Origin: Sulfuricella sp. T08 | GTDB taxonomy: Bacteria > Pseudomonadota > Gammaproteobacteria > Burkholderiales > Sulfuricellaceae | Reading direction: 5' to 3' | Assembly: GCF_000971475.1 (NCBI RefSeq) | Contig: NZ_DF967544.1 | Span: 88,571-152,570, forward strand | Length of the DNA: 64,000 nt | Part shown: positions 9,536 through 20,171 of the stretch, piece after piece | Numbering within the stretch: position 1 is the stretch's first letter | Layout: each line of letters starts with the position of its first letter | Program-made: the position numbers and the translations under genes | Notes under the pieces: generated by a model | Told to the model about the DNA's origin: nothing | The model's database searches: none | The model's input: the letters and a program-made list of their open reading frames with translations, nothing else

Positions 9536-10225
9536 TTATCCGTGGCAAGCGGCAAGACAGCGCAATGCGTCAAGATCCTTCAGCAATATGGTGTCGTTAT
9601 GCGTTTCGATCATGCCGTCGCTGCGCAGGCGCGCCATGATGCGCGAAAAAGTCTCGGGCTGAATGCCGAGGCGGGAGGCAATCACCAGCTTGGGCACCAG
9701 CAGGCGTATGCAGGATGATTGCATCACGCCTTCGGGCACCTGTTCAAGCAGATATTCGGCAAGGCGCTGCGTGCCGCTGTGCAGGGTGAGGCGGTCGATT
9801 TCGTTGATCATGCCATTCAGACAATGGCTCATGCTCGACATCAGGATGAAGCACAACTCGTTGTTGTTCTTCAGCAGGGCAATGAAATTCATGCAATCGA
9901 AAGCAAACACCGTCGATGGCTCGATTGCCGCGGCATGGAGAGGGTACTTGCCGGTGAACATCACCGCTTCGGCAAACAACTGCTTCGGGGCGGCCAGGTC
10001 CATGACCTTTTCCGTGCCATCCACCGAGAGCCGGTAGAGCTTGATCATGCCGCGCTGCACCAGGTAGAACTGGTGGCAGGATTCGCCCTGGGAAAAAATT
10101 ATTTGGCCCGCATTCAGTTCCACCAAATGCCCATGACTGGCGACCTGCTTCAACTCCGCGTCGGAGAGTGGCGCAAAAAGCGTGCATTGCCTGATTTGCT
10201 CGATGTGCTGTTGGGTTAAAGCCAT
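9536..10225 (-). CDS. Crp/Fnr-family regulator, Dnr-like
   Basis: Transcription factor with a cyclic-nucleotide-type sensor barrel (about residues 10-120), a long dimerisation helix and a C-terminal winged helix with ASRLGIQPETFSRIMARLRSDG as recognition region. The E/SR pattern fits recognition of TTGAT-type half sites. It lacks the N-terminal cysteine cluster of Fnr, so an oxygen-labile Fe-S cluster is unlikely; Dnr/NnrR proteins, which sense NO through haem, are the nearest type by architecture. I start at ATG 10225 (MALTQQHIEQ), because an upstream ATG at 10252 would lie inside the Fnr/Dnr box at 10246-10259. It is divergent from two NnrS-like genes, which supports a nitrosative-stress or denitrification role. 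Confidence 0.85.
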   Translation of the reverse strand: MALTQQHIEQIRQCTLFAPLSDAELKQVASHGHLVELNAGQIIFSQGESCHQFYLVQRGMIKLYRLSVDGTEKVMDLAAPKQLFAEAVMFTGKYPLHAAAIEPSTVFAFDCMNFIALLKNNNELCFILMSSMSHCLNGMINEIDRLTLHSGTQRLAEYLLEQVPEGVMQSSCIRLLVPKLVIASRLGIQPETFSRIMARLRSDGMIETHNDTILLKDLDALRCLAACHG

Positions 10226-10245
10226 GGCCGAATTATATGTGATAT

Positions 10246-10259
10246 TTGACATACATCAA
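10246..10259. promoter_or_regulatory. Fnr/Dnr-type operator
   Basis: TTGACATACATCAA matches the Fnr/Dnr consensus TTGAT-N4-ATCAA at 9 of 10 defined positions. It lies in the short divergent region between the Dnr-like regulator and the NnrS-like genes, 51 bp before the latter's start, and could serve both directions. Confidence 0.75.
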
Positions 10260-10310
10260 GGCACCTAAATTTATAGGAACCGATAATTTCAGGTTCATGA
10301 GGAGCGTCAC

Positions 10311-10721
10311 ATGCATAAACGCAACCGCCTGTTTGTCTCCATAGCCCTGGTCTATGGACTGCTCGGCGGCCTGATTGCCATTGTCCGACTGATAGACCCT
10401 AGCCTGATCCCTGGCAACGTGCCCCGCGCCCATGGCCACATCATGCTGCTTGGGTTCATCCTGATGACAATTTATGGCATTGCCCTGCACGTTTTGCCAC
10501 GCTTCGGCGGCTTCCCCCTGTATTCCGAACAGATGGCCGACTGGCAGCTGTATTTGGCCAATGCCGGTCTGCCATTGATGATTGCAGGATGGCTGGGCTG
10601 GCGCGACATGCTGGTAATGGCCGGGGGAGTGCTTACTTACGGCGCAATCGTGCTGTTCGGCCTGAACATGATTCTCACCGTCCGTGCCGGAGGGCGGGGC
10701 AGAGCTCTTCACGTGCAATGA
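10311..10721 (+). CDS. Small NnrS-like/oxidase-subunit-I-like membrane protein
   Basis: A 136-residue integral membrane protein with four predicted helices. The motif RAHGHIMLLGFILMTIYGIALHVLPRF carries three histidines in helix positions that resemble haem ligands of NnrS and cbb3-type subunit I relatives. A strong RBS (GGAG) precedes ATG 10311. The stop overlaps the next start (ATGA), so the two genes are coupled. It is much shorter than full NnrS (about 400 residues, 12 helices). The Dnr-like regulator and operator next door suggest induction by NO or low oxygen. The molecular function is unproved. Confidence 0.7.
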   Translation: MHKRNRLFVSIALVYGLLGGLIAIVRLIDPSLIPGNVPRAHGHIMLLGFILMTIYGIALHVLPRFGGFPLYSEQMADWQLYLANAGLPLMIAGWLGWRDMLVMAGGVLTYGAIVLFGLNMILTVRAGGRGRALHVQ

Positions 10722-11386
10722 AAATCGAATTGATCGTTTCCGGCTCCTGTCCGTTCTGCCTGGAAGCGGAAAAAGTCTGGCGTGCCGCGGCAGCCGATCA
10801 CGGTTTCGAATTTTCTGTAGTGGATATTGTTCAACCGGAAGGCGCAGCGCTGGCGCAGCGTCTCAATCTGCAAACCGTCCCGGCGCTGCTGATCGGCGGC
10901 AAACTGCGGGCAGTCGGCGTGCAAAGTCCAGAGGAAGCACTCACTCTGCTCCTGCCCGCCCGCCAGGAAGCGCACGACCGGATGCAGCAGATGGGGTTCG
11001 CCTTTTCCCGGGACAACCGCTGGTTTATCCTGGCAGCTCAGGCTTACCTGATGCTTGCCGGTCTGGGACTGCTGATGAACGGCAGCTTCCTCAGCGACAA
11101 TGCCGCCCGCCCGGCATTCCTGCACCTGTTTACCCTCGGCTTTATGCTGTTTATGATTTACGGCCTTGCCAGTCACATGCTGCCACGCTTCACCGGTAAC
11201 CCGATCCGCGAGGGCGCCTGGCCCTGGCTACAGATGGGTCTGGCTCATTGTGGGGTAATCGGCTATGTCGTTGGCTATCTAGCCGGCCGACACACTCTGA
11301 TTGTCGTGGGGGCAGTGCTAACGTGGCTGTCGCTGGCGACATTCACGTTCAGGGTCTGGCCGGTGCTGTGGCCAGAAGAAGCCTAG
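10718..11386 (+). CDS. Glutaredoxin-like domain fused to NnrS-like membrane domain
   Basis: The 222-residue product starts with a thioredoxin/glutaredoxin-like fold of about 75 residues carrying a CPFC redox pair (Cys11, Cys14) and the cis-Pro region TVPALLI. It continues into four membrane helices with [23 protein letters not shown], clearly paralogous to the motif in the preceding gene. Together the two genes look like two halves of one membrane unit with an added cytoplasmic redox arm. The start at 10718 overlaps the upstream stop by four bases. The last four bases overlap the convergent xthA stop. The function is inferred from context only; a role in NO or haem/copper handling is likely. 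Confidence 0.7.
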   Translation: MKIELIVSGSCPFCLEAEKVWRAAAADHGFEFSVVDIVQPEGAALAQRLNLQTVPALLIGGKLRAVGVQSPEEALTLLLPARQEAHDRMQQMGFAFSRDNRWFILAAQAYLMLAGLGLLMNGSFLSDNAARPAFLHLFTLGFMLFMIYGLASHMLPRFTGNPIREGAWPWLQMGLAHCGVIGYVVGYLAGRHTLIVVGAVLTWLSLATFTFRVWPVLWPEEA

Positions 11387-12144
11387 AGCTCGACCACCAC
11401 CGGGGCATGATCGGAGGGACGTTCCGCCTTGCGCGCCTCCTTGTCGATCGTGCAGGACTTGCAGGTTGCAGCCATCGGAGGGCTCAGCAGGATGTGGTCT
11501 ATGCGCAACCCCATGTTGCGTCGGAAAGCGTTCATGCGGTAATCCCACCAGGAATAGATCTTTTCCGGTTGTTCGAACAAGCGAAAACTGTCAGCCAGTC
11601 CTAAATCCACCAGATGCCGAAACGCCTCGCGCTCAGGCCGGCTGAACAACACCTGACCCTCCCAAGCCTTGGGGTCATGGACATCACGTTCATCCGGCGC
11701 GATGTTGAAATCGCCCAACAGCGCCAGTCTGGGGTGACGCTCCAGTTCATCGGCCAGCCAAGCCGTCAGGGCCTCCAGCCAGCCCAGCTTGTACTGGTAC
11801 TTGTCGGAATCCACGCTCTGGCCGTTAGGAATGTAGAGGTTGATGACCCGTACGCCATCGATGGTCGCAGCCAGCACGCGTTTTTGCACGTCAGCAAAAT
11901 TCGGGATACCGGTCACTACATCAATGGCTGGCGTCTTGCTCAGTATCGCCACGCCGTTGTAGGTTTTTTGTCCGCTGAACTGGACCTGATACCCGGCCGC
12001 TGCGATCTCTGCAACGGGGAAATTCATATCCTCCAGCTTGGTTTCCTGCAGACATAGCACTTCCGGCTGATGTGCCGCCAGCCAGTCCAGGACTTGGGGA
12101 AGACGAACCTTGAGGGAATTAACGTTCCAGGTAACCAGTTTCAT
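11383..12144 (-). CDS. xthA: Exodeoxyribonuclease III
   Basis: AP endonuclease/3'-5' exonuclease of base excision repair. Family motifs are complete: WNVNSLKVR at the start, LQETKLED with the metal-binding Glu, YIPNGQ, GDFNIAP, and the C-terminal SDHAPVV with the catalytic His. The length of 253 residues is normal for the ExoA/XthA group. It is probably cotranscribed with the DUF4124-glutaredoxin and SH3 genes upstream, which lie within 6 bases and a 4-base overlap. Confidence 0.96.
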   Translation of the reverse strand: MKLVTWNVNSLKVRLPQVLDWLAAHQPEVLCLQETKLEDMNFPVAEIAAAGYQVQFSGQKTYNGVAILSKTPAIDVVTGIPNFADVQKRVLAATIDGVRVINLYIPNGQSVDSDKYQYKLGWLEALTAWLADELERHPRLALLGDFNIAPDERDVHDPKAWEGQVLFSRPEREAFRHLVDLGLADSFRLFEQPEKIYSWWDYRMNAFRRNMGLRIDHILLSPPMAATCKSCTIDKEARKAERPSDHAPVVVEL

Positions 12145-12150
12145 GGAGAT

Positions 12151-12711
12151 TTACGGTTTGCCCTCAGCGCCCACCGTTGCAGGTTTCTGCTCGCTTTTGA
12201 CGTCGGTTATTGCTGGTTCTTTCGGCTTGGGCCGCAGGAATGGGACGCTCTTGGGGTAGCCGGCCTCGTCCAGCGCCGCATTCCAGGCTCCAGGCTCGTA
12301 CCCTTTCAGGCGGGTTACCGTGCCAACCACCAGTACCGGCACTTCCAGTGCGCCAATCAGCTTCTTCAGCTCAGCCTGAACCTCCAGCGTGCCGGCGTCT
12401 TTTTCGTTGAACGGAACGCCGCGCTTGGTCAGATGTTCACGCGCCTTGGTGCAGGCATCGCCACACCCGGAATTATACAAGGTGACTGGGAAATTCTTTG
12501 CCGCCCGGCGGGAAGCATAGGGGAGCTGGCCGTCATCCGCCGGTTGGGTACCGATGTCCTTTTCCTCGATTACCCTGGCCGCAGACGGTGGCGGGGGCTG
12601 TTCGGTGTAATGCACCTTGCCCTCGGTGTCCACCCACCGGTAAAGGGAGGCGGATTGCGCTGAATACACTGCAAACATGCAGAGAAGGCAGAAAAAGACA
12701 GCGAGTTTCAT
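12151..12711 (-). CDS. Exported DUF4124-glutaredoxin-like protein
   Basis: A signal peptide (cleavage likely after SAQSA) leads into a DUF4124 module (LYRWVDTEGKVHYTEQPPP), then a thioredoxin/glutaredoxin-like domain from about residue 72 (FPVTLYNSGCGDACTKAREHL). The redox motif is C-GDA-C, one residue longer than the normal CxxC. The cis-Pro is kept in LEVPVLVVG. The C-terminal 35 residues are proline- and lysine-rich. Probably a periplasmic thiol protein; the substrate is unknown. It overlaps the preceding SH3 gene by four bases (12708-12711). Confidence 0.75.
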   Translation of the reverse strand: MKLAVFFCLLCMFAVYSAQSASLYRWVDTEGKVHYTEQPPPPSAARVIEEKDIGTQPADDGQLPYASRRAAKNFPVTLYNSGCGDACTKAREHLTKRGVPFNEKDAGTLEVQAELKKLIGALEVPVLVVGTVTRLKGYEPGAWNAALDEAGYPKSVPFLRPKPKEPAITDVKSEQKPATVGAEGKP

Positions 12712-13202
12712 ATTCGAAGTCCATGCAAACGTTTATGGTAGTAAGCCCTGAGAGCCAGGATACCGATCACTACTCCGCCGGCAAAGGCGCTGAAGACCAA
12801 CAGCAGCAGAAAGGAAGTCGGCACGCTGCCTCCTGGTTGATTATGCTGTTGCTCCACCTCGTGCTGCAGATTCGCCAACTCCACCCGTGCAGTTGCCAGC
12901 TCTTTTTGTGCGGCTTCAAGTTCGGCCTGGTTTTGGCTGGAGTTTTCGGCCTCCTTCTTGCGGGTAGCCAGGAATTTGCGTAGCACCCAGCCAGTCTCTC
13001 CGTCAGCGGCTTTGACTTTCGCGTAATCCTGATCGATTTCGATCACTTGCACTTCAGTGAGCGGAGGCAACACCCTGATGATGCGGTAATTCTCTGCCTT
13101 GCCGCTACGCATGTTGACATTGGCGGTATCGACCACCAACGCCGTTTGCGCCGTTGCCATCCCGCCCCACATCAGCATCGTCAGAAACAGAAAAAGCTTC
13201 AT
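12708..13202 (-). CDS. SH3-domain membrane protein (TIGR04211-like)
   Basis: The 164-residue product has a signal peptide (ending near ATAQ), a bacterial SH3 domain (about residues 20-82, with VNMRSGKAENYRIIRVLP), a coiled coil of about 35 residues rich in E/A/L, and one C-terminal membrane helix followed by a short basic tail. This order matches the YgiM-type SH3/coiled-coil/TM family. The SH3 domain should be periplasmic, possibly binding peptidoglycan; the function is not established. First gene of the unit that ends with xthA. Confidence 0.8.
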   Translation of the reverse strand: MKLFLFLTMLMWGGMATAQTALVVDTANVNMRSGKAENYRIIRVLPPLTEVQVIEIDQDYAKVKAADGETGWVLRKFLATRKKEAENSSQNQAELEAAQKELATARVELANLQHEVEQQHNQPGGSVPTSFLLLLVFSAFAGGVVIGILALRAYYHKRLHGLRI

Positions 13203-13290
13203 CTGCTCAACTTGTTATATGAATATGTTTAAGTAATATCACAGATAAAAGCAATAAATCAAGTTTTTTTTGGGTTGTTTAACCCCCAGC

Positions 13291-15321
13291 TCAAATCCCG
13301 CTCATGCCGTTATGCCTTAACAGCGCATCGATATTTGGTTCACGGCCCCGGAATGCGGTGAACGATTCCAGCGCCGAGCGGCTGCCTCCCACGCCGAGAA
13401 TCTCGCTCCAGAAACGGTGGCCGGCCTCCGGACTGAGCACGCCGCTTTCTTCGAACAGACTGTAAGCGTCCGCCGATAGTACTTCCGCCCACTTGTAGCT
13501 GTAGTAGCCCGCGCCATAGCCGCCGGCGAAAATGTGCGAGAAATTGTTGGGAAAGCGGTTGTAGTCGGGCGGGAACATTACCGCGACGCGGCGGCGGATT
13601 TCGTCCAGCAGTTGCAATGCCGTCTTGCCGCTATCCGGGTCGAAATCGTAGTGCAGATGCATGTCGAACAGCGAGAACTCGATCTGGCGCACGGTCTGCA
13701 TGCCGCTCTGGAAATTTTTGGCGTCTATCATCTTGTCGAACAGCGGCCGCGGCAAAACCGCTCCCGTATCCACATGCTTCGTCATGTGACGCACCACCTC
13801 CCACTCCCAACAGAAATTCTCCATGAACTGGCTGGGCAATTCCACCGCATCCCACTCCACTCCGCTGATGCCGGATACGCCCAGATCCTCGATACGGGTG
13901 AGCAGATGGTGCAGGCCGTGGCCGAACTCGTGGAACAGGGTGATCACTTCGTCGTGGGTGAACAGCGCCGGCTTGCCGCCGACCGGAGCGGAAAAATTGC
14001 AATTCAGATAGGCTACCGGCACCTGAACCGCACCGTCTTTCCTGCGCCGGGTGATGGCATCGTCCATCCAGGCGCCACCACGCTTGTGGTTGCGGGCGTA
14101 GAGGTCGAGGTAGAACTGGCCGACCGGCTCACCTTTGCTGTCGCTCAGGGTGTAGAAACGCACATCGCCGTGCCACACTGGCGCAGAGGTTTGCTTGATG
14201 CTCAGGCCGTAGAGCGTTTCCACCACCTTGAACATACCAGGCAAAACGACGGTTTCCGGGAAATACTGCTTTACCTCGTTATCTGAGAAGGCATAGCGCT
14301 TGAGGCGCAATTTTTCTGCCGCATAGGCCGCGTCCCATGCCTGCAGTTCGACCAAGCCCAGCTCGTCGCGGGAGAATTCCATCAGCTCTCTGAAATCCCG
14401 TTCGGCGTAGGGTTTTGCCCGCGTGGCCAGATCATCGAGAAAATCCAGCACCTGCTGCGGCGACTGCGCCATCTTGGTGGAGAGCGAAACATCGGCGTAA
14501 TGATCGAAGCCAAGCAGTTGCGCCGCCTCCCGGCGCCGCCTGAGGATATCTGCTATCAGCCCGGTGTTGTCCCACTCGGCCTTGCCGAACTCGGAAGCGC
14601 GCGTCACATAGGCACGGTAGATCTGCTCACGCAGGCCACGGTTTTCCGCGTACTGCATCACCGGCATATAGGACGGCGCATGCAGGGTGAACTTCCATCC
14701 CGGCTTGTCGTCCTTCTGTGCCGTTTCGCGCGCCGCCTGCAATGCATCGGCGGGAATGCCGGACAGCTCGGACTTGTTTTCAACAAACAGGCCGAAATCA
14801 TTGGTCGCATCGAGCAGGTTTTCCTCGAACCTGGCGGACAGCGCCGACAGCTCCTCCTGGATCGCCTTGAAGCGCGGCTTCTTGTCCTCGGCCAGTTCCG
14901 CGCCGCCCAGACGGAAATCGCGCACTTCGTTGTCGATAATCTTCTTGCGCGGGGCGGACAGCGCCTCGAATTCCGGGGCGCTGCGCAACGCCTTGAATTT
15001 CCCGAACAGCGCCAGGTTCTGCGACAAGTCGGCGTAGTAGGCGGTGATCTTTGGCAGATTCTCGTTGTACACCTCGCGCAGCTCCGGGCTGTTCACCACC
15101 GCATTCAAGTGGGAAACCTGGCCCCAGGCGCGAGACAGACGCTCGTTGGCATCTTCCAGCGGCTGCACGAAACTGTCCCAGCCCGGCGCACTGGCTTCTG
15201 CCGCCAGCCTGTCCACCAAAGCGCGGTTTTCCGCCAGCAGGGCGTCCACTGCAGGAGTGACGTGTTCGGGTTTGATTTCAGGGAAACGGGGCAGGCCGGA
15301 GAAGTCGAGCAAAGGATTCAT
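13291..15321 (-). CDS. prlC: Oligopeptidase A (M3 metallopeptidase)
   Basis: Cytoplasmic zinc endopeptidase that degrades oligopeptides, including cleaved signal peptides. The zinc site HEFGHGLHH is at about residue 464, with the downstream Glu-containing helix (GVEWDAVELPSQFMEN). The length of 676 residues matches OpdA/PrlC. Start at ATG 15321, with the open frame beginning MNPLLDFSGLPRFPEI, as is typical. It is followed by a 88-base gap before the SH3 gene. Confidence 0.96.
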   Translation of the reverse strand: MNPLLDFSGLPRFPEIKPEHVTPAVDALLAENRALVDRLAAEASAPGWDSFVQPLEDANERLSRAWGQVSHLNAVVNSPELREVYNENLPKITAYYADLSQNLALFGKFKALRSAPEFEALSAPRKKIIDNEVRDFRLGGAELAEDKKPRFKAIQEELSALSARFEENLLDATNDFGLFVENKSELSGIPADALQAARETAQKDDKPGWKFTLHAPSYMPVMQYAENRGLREQIYRAYVTRASEFGKAEWDNTGLIADILRRRREAAQLLGFDHYADVSLSTKMAQSPQQVLDFLDDLATRAKPYAERDFRELMEFSRDELGLVELQAWDAAYAAEKLRLKRYAFSDNEVKQYFPETVVLPGMFKVVETLYGLSIKQTSAPVWHGDVRFYTLSDSKGEPVGQFYLDLYARNHKRGGAWMDDAITRRRKDGAVQVPVAYLNCNFSAPVGGKPALFTHDEVITLFHEFGHGLHHLLTRIEDLGVSGISGVEWDAVELPSQFMENFCWEWEVVRHMTKHVDTGAVLPRPLFDKMIDAKNFQSGMQTVRQIEFSLFDMHLHYDFDPDSGKTALQLLDEIRRRVAVMFPPDYNRFPNNFSHIFAGGYGAGYYSYKWAEVLSADAYSLFEESGVLSPEAGHRFWSEILGVGGSRSALESFTAFRGREPNIDALLRHNGMSGI

Positions 15322-15394
15322 GGGTAAGGTCTCTGGTTAGGCGAAACGGGAACGGATTATACTATGGGCATTCACCCCATATTGGCCCGGTATC

Positions 15395-15946
15395 ATGCAA
15401 AATCAAGTCGGCTCCAACATCGCGCCCTATCAGGGCAGCACCCCAAAAATCGCAGCCTCGGCCTGGATCCACCCCAGCGCTCAGGTCATCGGCGACGTGG
15501 CCATCGGCGAACGCGCCTCGGTGTGGTGCAATACGGTCGTGCGCGGTGACGTCAATTTCATCCGCATCGGCAACGAGACCAACATCCAGGATCTGTGTAC
15601 CCTGCACGTCAGCCACCGCCGTGCGGACAGCCCCGGCAGCGGCGCAGCGCTGATCCTCGGCGAGCGGGTAACCGTGGGCCACAATGTCATCCTCCACGGC
15701 TGCGAGATCGGCGACGAATGCCTGATCGGCATGGGCTCGATTGTGATGGACAAGGTCGTGCTGCAGCCGCAGGTGCTGCTCGGCGCGGGCAGCCTGGTGC
15801 CGGAGGGAAAAATACTGGAAAGCGGTTATTTATATCTGGGCCGCCCAGCGAAACAGTTGCGACCGCTGACCGCAGAAGAACTGGCCCACTTTGCCTATTC
15901 CGCCGCCCACTATGTCAGGCTGGCGAACAACCACCGCCAGGGCTGA
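15395..15946 (+). CDS. Gamma-carbonic-anhydrase family protein
   Basis: Left-handed beta-helix hexapeptide protein of 183 residues, the size of YrdA/CaiE-type gamma carbonic anhydrases. The repeated hexapeptides run from about residue 30 to 150. Putative metal-binding histidines appear in CTLHVSHRR and TVGHNVILHGCEIG. The YLYLGRPAKQLRPLTAEE tail is characteristic. Whether it hydrates CO2 in this organism cannot be told from the sequence; many YrdA homologues have low activity. It sits 36 bases before pgm and may share its transcript. Confidence 0.88.
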   Translation: MQNQVGSNIAPYQGSTPKIAASAWIHPSAQVIGDVAIGERASVWCNTVVRGDVNFIRIGNETNIQDLCTLHVSHRRADSPGSGAALILGERVTVGHNVILHGCEIGDECLIGMGSIVMDKVVLQPQVLLGAGSLVPEGKILESGYLYLGRPAKQLRPLTAEELAHFAYSAAHYVRLANNHRQG

Positions 15947-17614
<1,668 letters not shown>

Positions 17615-17625
17615 GCCATTTTACT

Positions 17626-17658
17626 GCTCCCTCGCCCTATGGGGCTGGGGTGAGAGGG
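17626..17658. repeat. Dispersed GC hairpin repeat, copy 1
   Basis: Sequence of the type CTCCCTCGCCC-loop-GGGGCTGGGGTGAGAGGG. The same pattern recurs at 27443-27480, 31377-31415 and 33751-33788. It lies just after the pgm stop in a 285-base gap (17615-17899) that otherwise holds no gene. Positions 17667-17705 resemble the end of the 27.1-kb inverted-repeat element. Confidence 0.55.
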
Positions 17659-17899
17659 AAAAGTCAGTGCGCTGCGCGCGATTTATTGGATGCCGGGGGC
17701 AGCCATACCGGGCAGTTAGAGTTGAAATTCATTTGGGCTACCCTTGATCTCTTCCCGCTGAATGACTGCACCACCCAGTTCAATGCCGCTACATGCCAAA
17801 TTGCGATGTACTCGCTTCTCTTCACCTTGGATACATGTAAAAAACTATGAGCTCGCCTCAGCCTTAATCATAGGGGGCCGAGCTGAACCGGCCTCTTGC

Positions 17900-19345
17900 T
17901 TAAGTTACATTATCAGTCTCTTCAGTCTCTTTATCTGCCGGATACTGATTGTAGATCGCAACAAACTCATCGATATCGGCGAGAAACATATCCACCAGCC
18001 GTGGATCGAAGTGTATGCTGCGCTGTTCACCAAGCCATTCAACCACTTTCTCGAGTGACCACGCTTCTTTATAAACACGTGGTGAATAGAGCGCATCAAA
18101 AACGTCAGCCAGCGCCACGATGCGACCAAAGATATGGATGTTTTCACCGGCCAATCCCTGCGGATAGCCGCTGCCATCCCACTTCTCCTGGTGCTGGTAA
18201 GCAATAATGCCGGCTGCAACCAGAATATCACGCCGCGAGTGCCGCAACATGGCGTAACCGATAGCAGGGTGGTTCATCATGATATGCCGCTCTTCATCGG
18301 TGAAGCGTCCGGGCTTCAGCAATACCTCATCGGGAATCCCAAGTTTGCCGATATCATGCAGTGGTGACGCAGCGGTGATTAACTCCACCTCTCTCGGCGT
18401 CAACTGTGACTTCTGCGCCAGCAACTGACTGTAGAGCGAAACACGCCGGGTATGATTAGCGGTCTCCTGGGATCGCTTCTCTTCGATAACGCCCATGGTG
18501 TAGATCGTTTCGCGCAGCGTGCTTTCGATTTCGTCATTGAGGGACAGCAGCTCCTCATTCTTTTTCTTAAGCATGTCCTGATGGGCAAGGATCTCAGTAT
18601 TGAAGAGGTTGATCTCATCGGCGACGTTGGCAAATTCGCGACTATTGAATTGCTCGGAACTTACCGGCTGATGCTGCCTGTAGGCAGTCATGGCGTGATC
18701 AATGAGCGTCTCCAGCGGCTGCTGAACATGATTCTTGATGGTGCGAGCGGTATTCACGAAGACCAGAGCAAAAGCCACTATGGACAACACCACCAGCCCC
18801 AGCATTACCCAGAGGGCATGATTTCGATACTCTTTGACATCAAGCTCAATATCTATCGCACCAAGCACTGTCCCCTCGGTAACTTTATGGCATGTGAGGC
18901 AGTTGAGTCCTCCCTGTCGGGATGCAATATAGGGAATGATGACGCGAACGGTTGGCTGGAGTGAAAACTCATTAAGGATGAATACCGGTTTTTTGGCATC
19001 GAAGGCCTGTTTGGTGATTGGATCCGCGACCCGCTCCCTGGCCTTGCCCGGGCCAAACTGCTGCGTAACCGCATCACCACGAATAATATTCAGGGCATTA
19101 ACATGGTGCAGCTCTTTGATCTCATCCAGATAGTAATCACGCCGATCCATAATGCCCGCCTTCATGTGGGCGGTCAGGCCAGCTTTGACCAGTTCGGCAT
19201 GTGCCAGTGCCTGATTCTCGATGGCTTGTGTGGAGAGAGAACGGAAATTAAGGCCTGTGATCAGCAGCAATGCCAGCGCCAGAATCGACAGGACATTGAT
19301 CAGACTTTTAACGGTGATGGTTTTTATACTTGGTTTTTTTATCAT
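17900..19345 (-). CDS. Membrane HD-GYP protein with periplasmic CxxCH sensor domain
   Basis: Likely cyclic-di-GMP phosphodiesterase controlled by a haem-containing periplasmic domain. Helix 1 is at about residues 14-34. A periplasmic region of some 145 residues follows and contains a c-type haem motif CLTCH at about 149-153. Helix 2 is near 180-200 and leads to a HAMP-like linker and coiled coil. The HD-GYP domain has HDIGKLGIPDEVLLKPG and HQEKWDGSGYPQGL, all typical catalytic residues. The layout is close to Cache/Tll0287-type haem sensors. ATG 19345 has a GAGG ribosome site. It would sense redox state, oxygen or NO outside the cytoplasm; that is inference. It appears monocistronic. Confidence 0.85.
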   Translation of the reverse strand: MIKKPSIKTITVKSLINVLSILALALLLITGLNFRSLSTQAIENQALAHAELVKAGLTAHMKAGIMDRRDYYLDEIKELHHVNALNIIRGDAVTQQFGPGKARERVADPITKQAFDAKKPVFILNEFSLQPTVRVIIPYIASRQGGLNCLTCHKVTEGTVLGAIDIELDVKEYRNHALWVMLGLVVLSIVAFALVFVNTARTIKNHVQQPLETLIDHAMTAYRQHQPVSSEQFNSREFANVADEINLFNTEILAHQDMLKKKNEELLSLNDEIESTLRETIYTMGVIEEKRSQETANHTRRVSLYSQLLAQKSQLTPREVELITAASPLHDIGKLGIPDEVLLKPGRFTDEERHIMMNHPAIGYAMLRHSRRDILVAAGIIAYQHQEKWDGSGYPQGLAGENIHIFGRIVALADVFDALYSPRVYKEAWSLEKVVEWLGEQRSIHFDPRLVDMFLADIDEFVAIYNQYPADKETEETDNVT

Positions 19346-19678
19346 CAACGACTACCTCACGCTCAATATCTGGAAGCGCGTATCTCACATGCAGGCATTG
19401 CATTATCCAGCAGGGAAAATTCGCGTCCAGAAATTTAATGGACGCGCACATCATAGACCACAAAGATGTTTAATAGGCAACAAACAGAGGGACTTAGTAG
19501 CAGATGCCGGAGGTATTTCCTGTCTTCACCTGGCAGGTGGCTGCCAGCTGTGACCAGTATCACTCAAAACAGGGGGGCAGGAATGGGTCGAAAATGGGAG
19601 CTCCCGTTCTGAAGGTGCTTGCCAAATCAAGTCTGAATTCTACAGATCAAACTTCTTAAGCCCCATCGTTTTTCGCCT
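19346..19678. other. Intergenic region without recognised gene
   Basis: About 330 bases between the HD-GYP start and the C_GCAxxG protein stop, both on the minus strand. AT-rich compared with neighbours. It should hold the HD-GYP promoter, but I could not pick a convincing -35/-10 pair or terminator. Confidence 0.5.
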
Positions 19679-20161
19679 CTACAGCATTTCAATCACCCAT
19701 TTTGTGACCGTGCCGGTCGCATGGGCGCACTGTTTACCGCGGGCATCATCGAACGCCTTGTATTCTTCGGCATTCCACATGTCGTAAGTACGGCCGGTGA
19801 ATTGTTGCTGGAGTTCCGCACAGGTTATTCCGCCAAACTCCGCGCTGAAGCGCTCTACCAGTTCCTTGCTTTTTTTGAAGTTATTGATGCAGCGCCCTTT
19901 GTCGAGCTTGTCCCGGTCGCGGCCGAATTTGGCGCTGAGCGCCATCAGTCCACCGGTCAAGGCGCCACAGGTTCCTTGCGCCATCAGGCCGCCCCCGCCG
20001 GAGAGTCCGTGGCTGGCCTTGATGGTGCTGTCGTCGATGATCCCGACGGTTTCCTGCACGGTGGCGAGCACGCATTGCGGGCAACAGCCGTAATCCAGCT
20101 CGTATTGTTGCGCTTTCTCATAGGCCTGCTCGGCCAGCGCACGTTTTTCTTCCGGAGTCAT
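19679..20161 (-). CDS. C_GCAxxG_C_C family redox protein
   Basis: A 160-residue cytoplasmic protein with the spaced cysteine pattern of this family (YGCCPQCVLATVQE, GTCGALTGG, KGRCINNFKK, GITCAELQ, KQCAHATG). The cysteines probably bind metal or act in redox chemistry; no member has a firmly known reaction that I can cite. It begins 10 bases after the glgP stop with GAGAGG as ribosome site inside the glgP end, so it is cotranscribed with glgP. Confidence 0.85.
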   Translation of the reverse strand: MTPEEKRALAEQAYEKAQQYELDYGCCPQCVLATVQETVGIIDDSTIKASHGLSGGGGLMAQGTCGALTGGLMALSAKFGRDRDKLDKGRCINNFKKSKELVERFSAEFGGITCAELQQQFTGRTYDMWNAEEYKAFDDARGKQCAHATGTVTKWVIEML

Positions 20162-20171
20162 ATTGAGCCTC

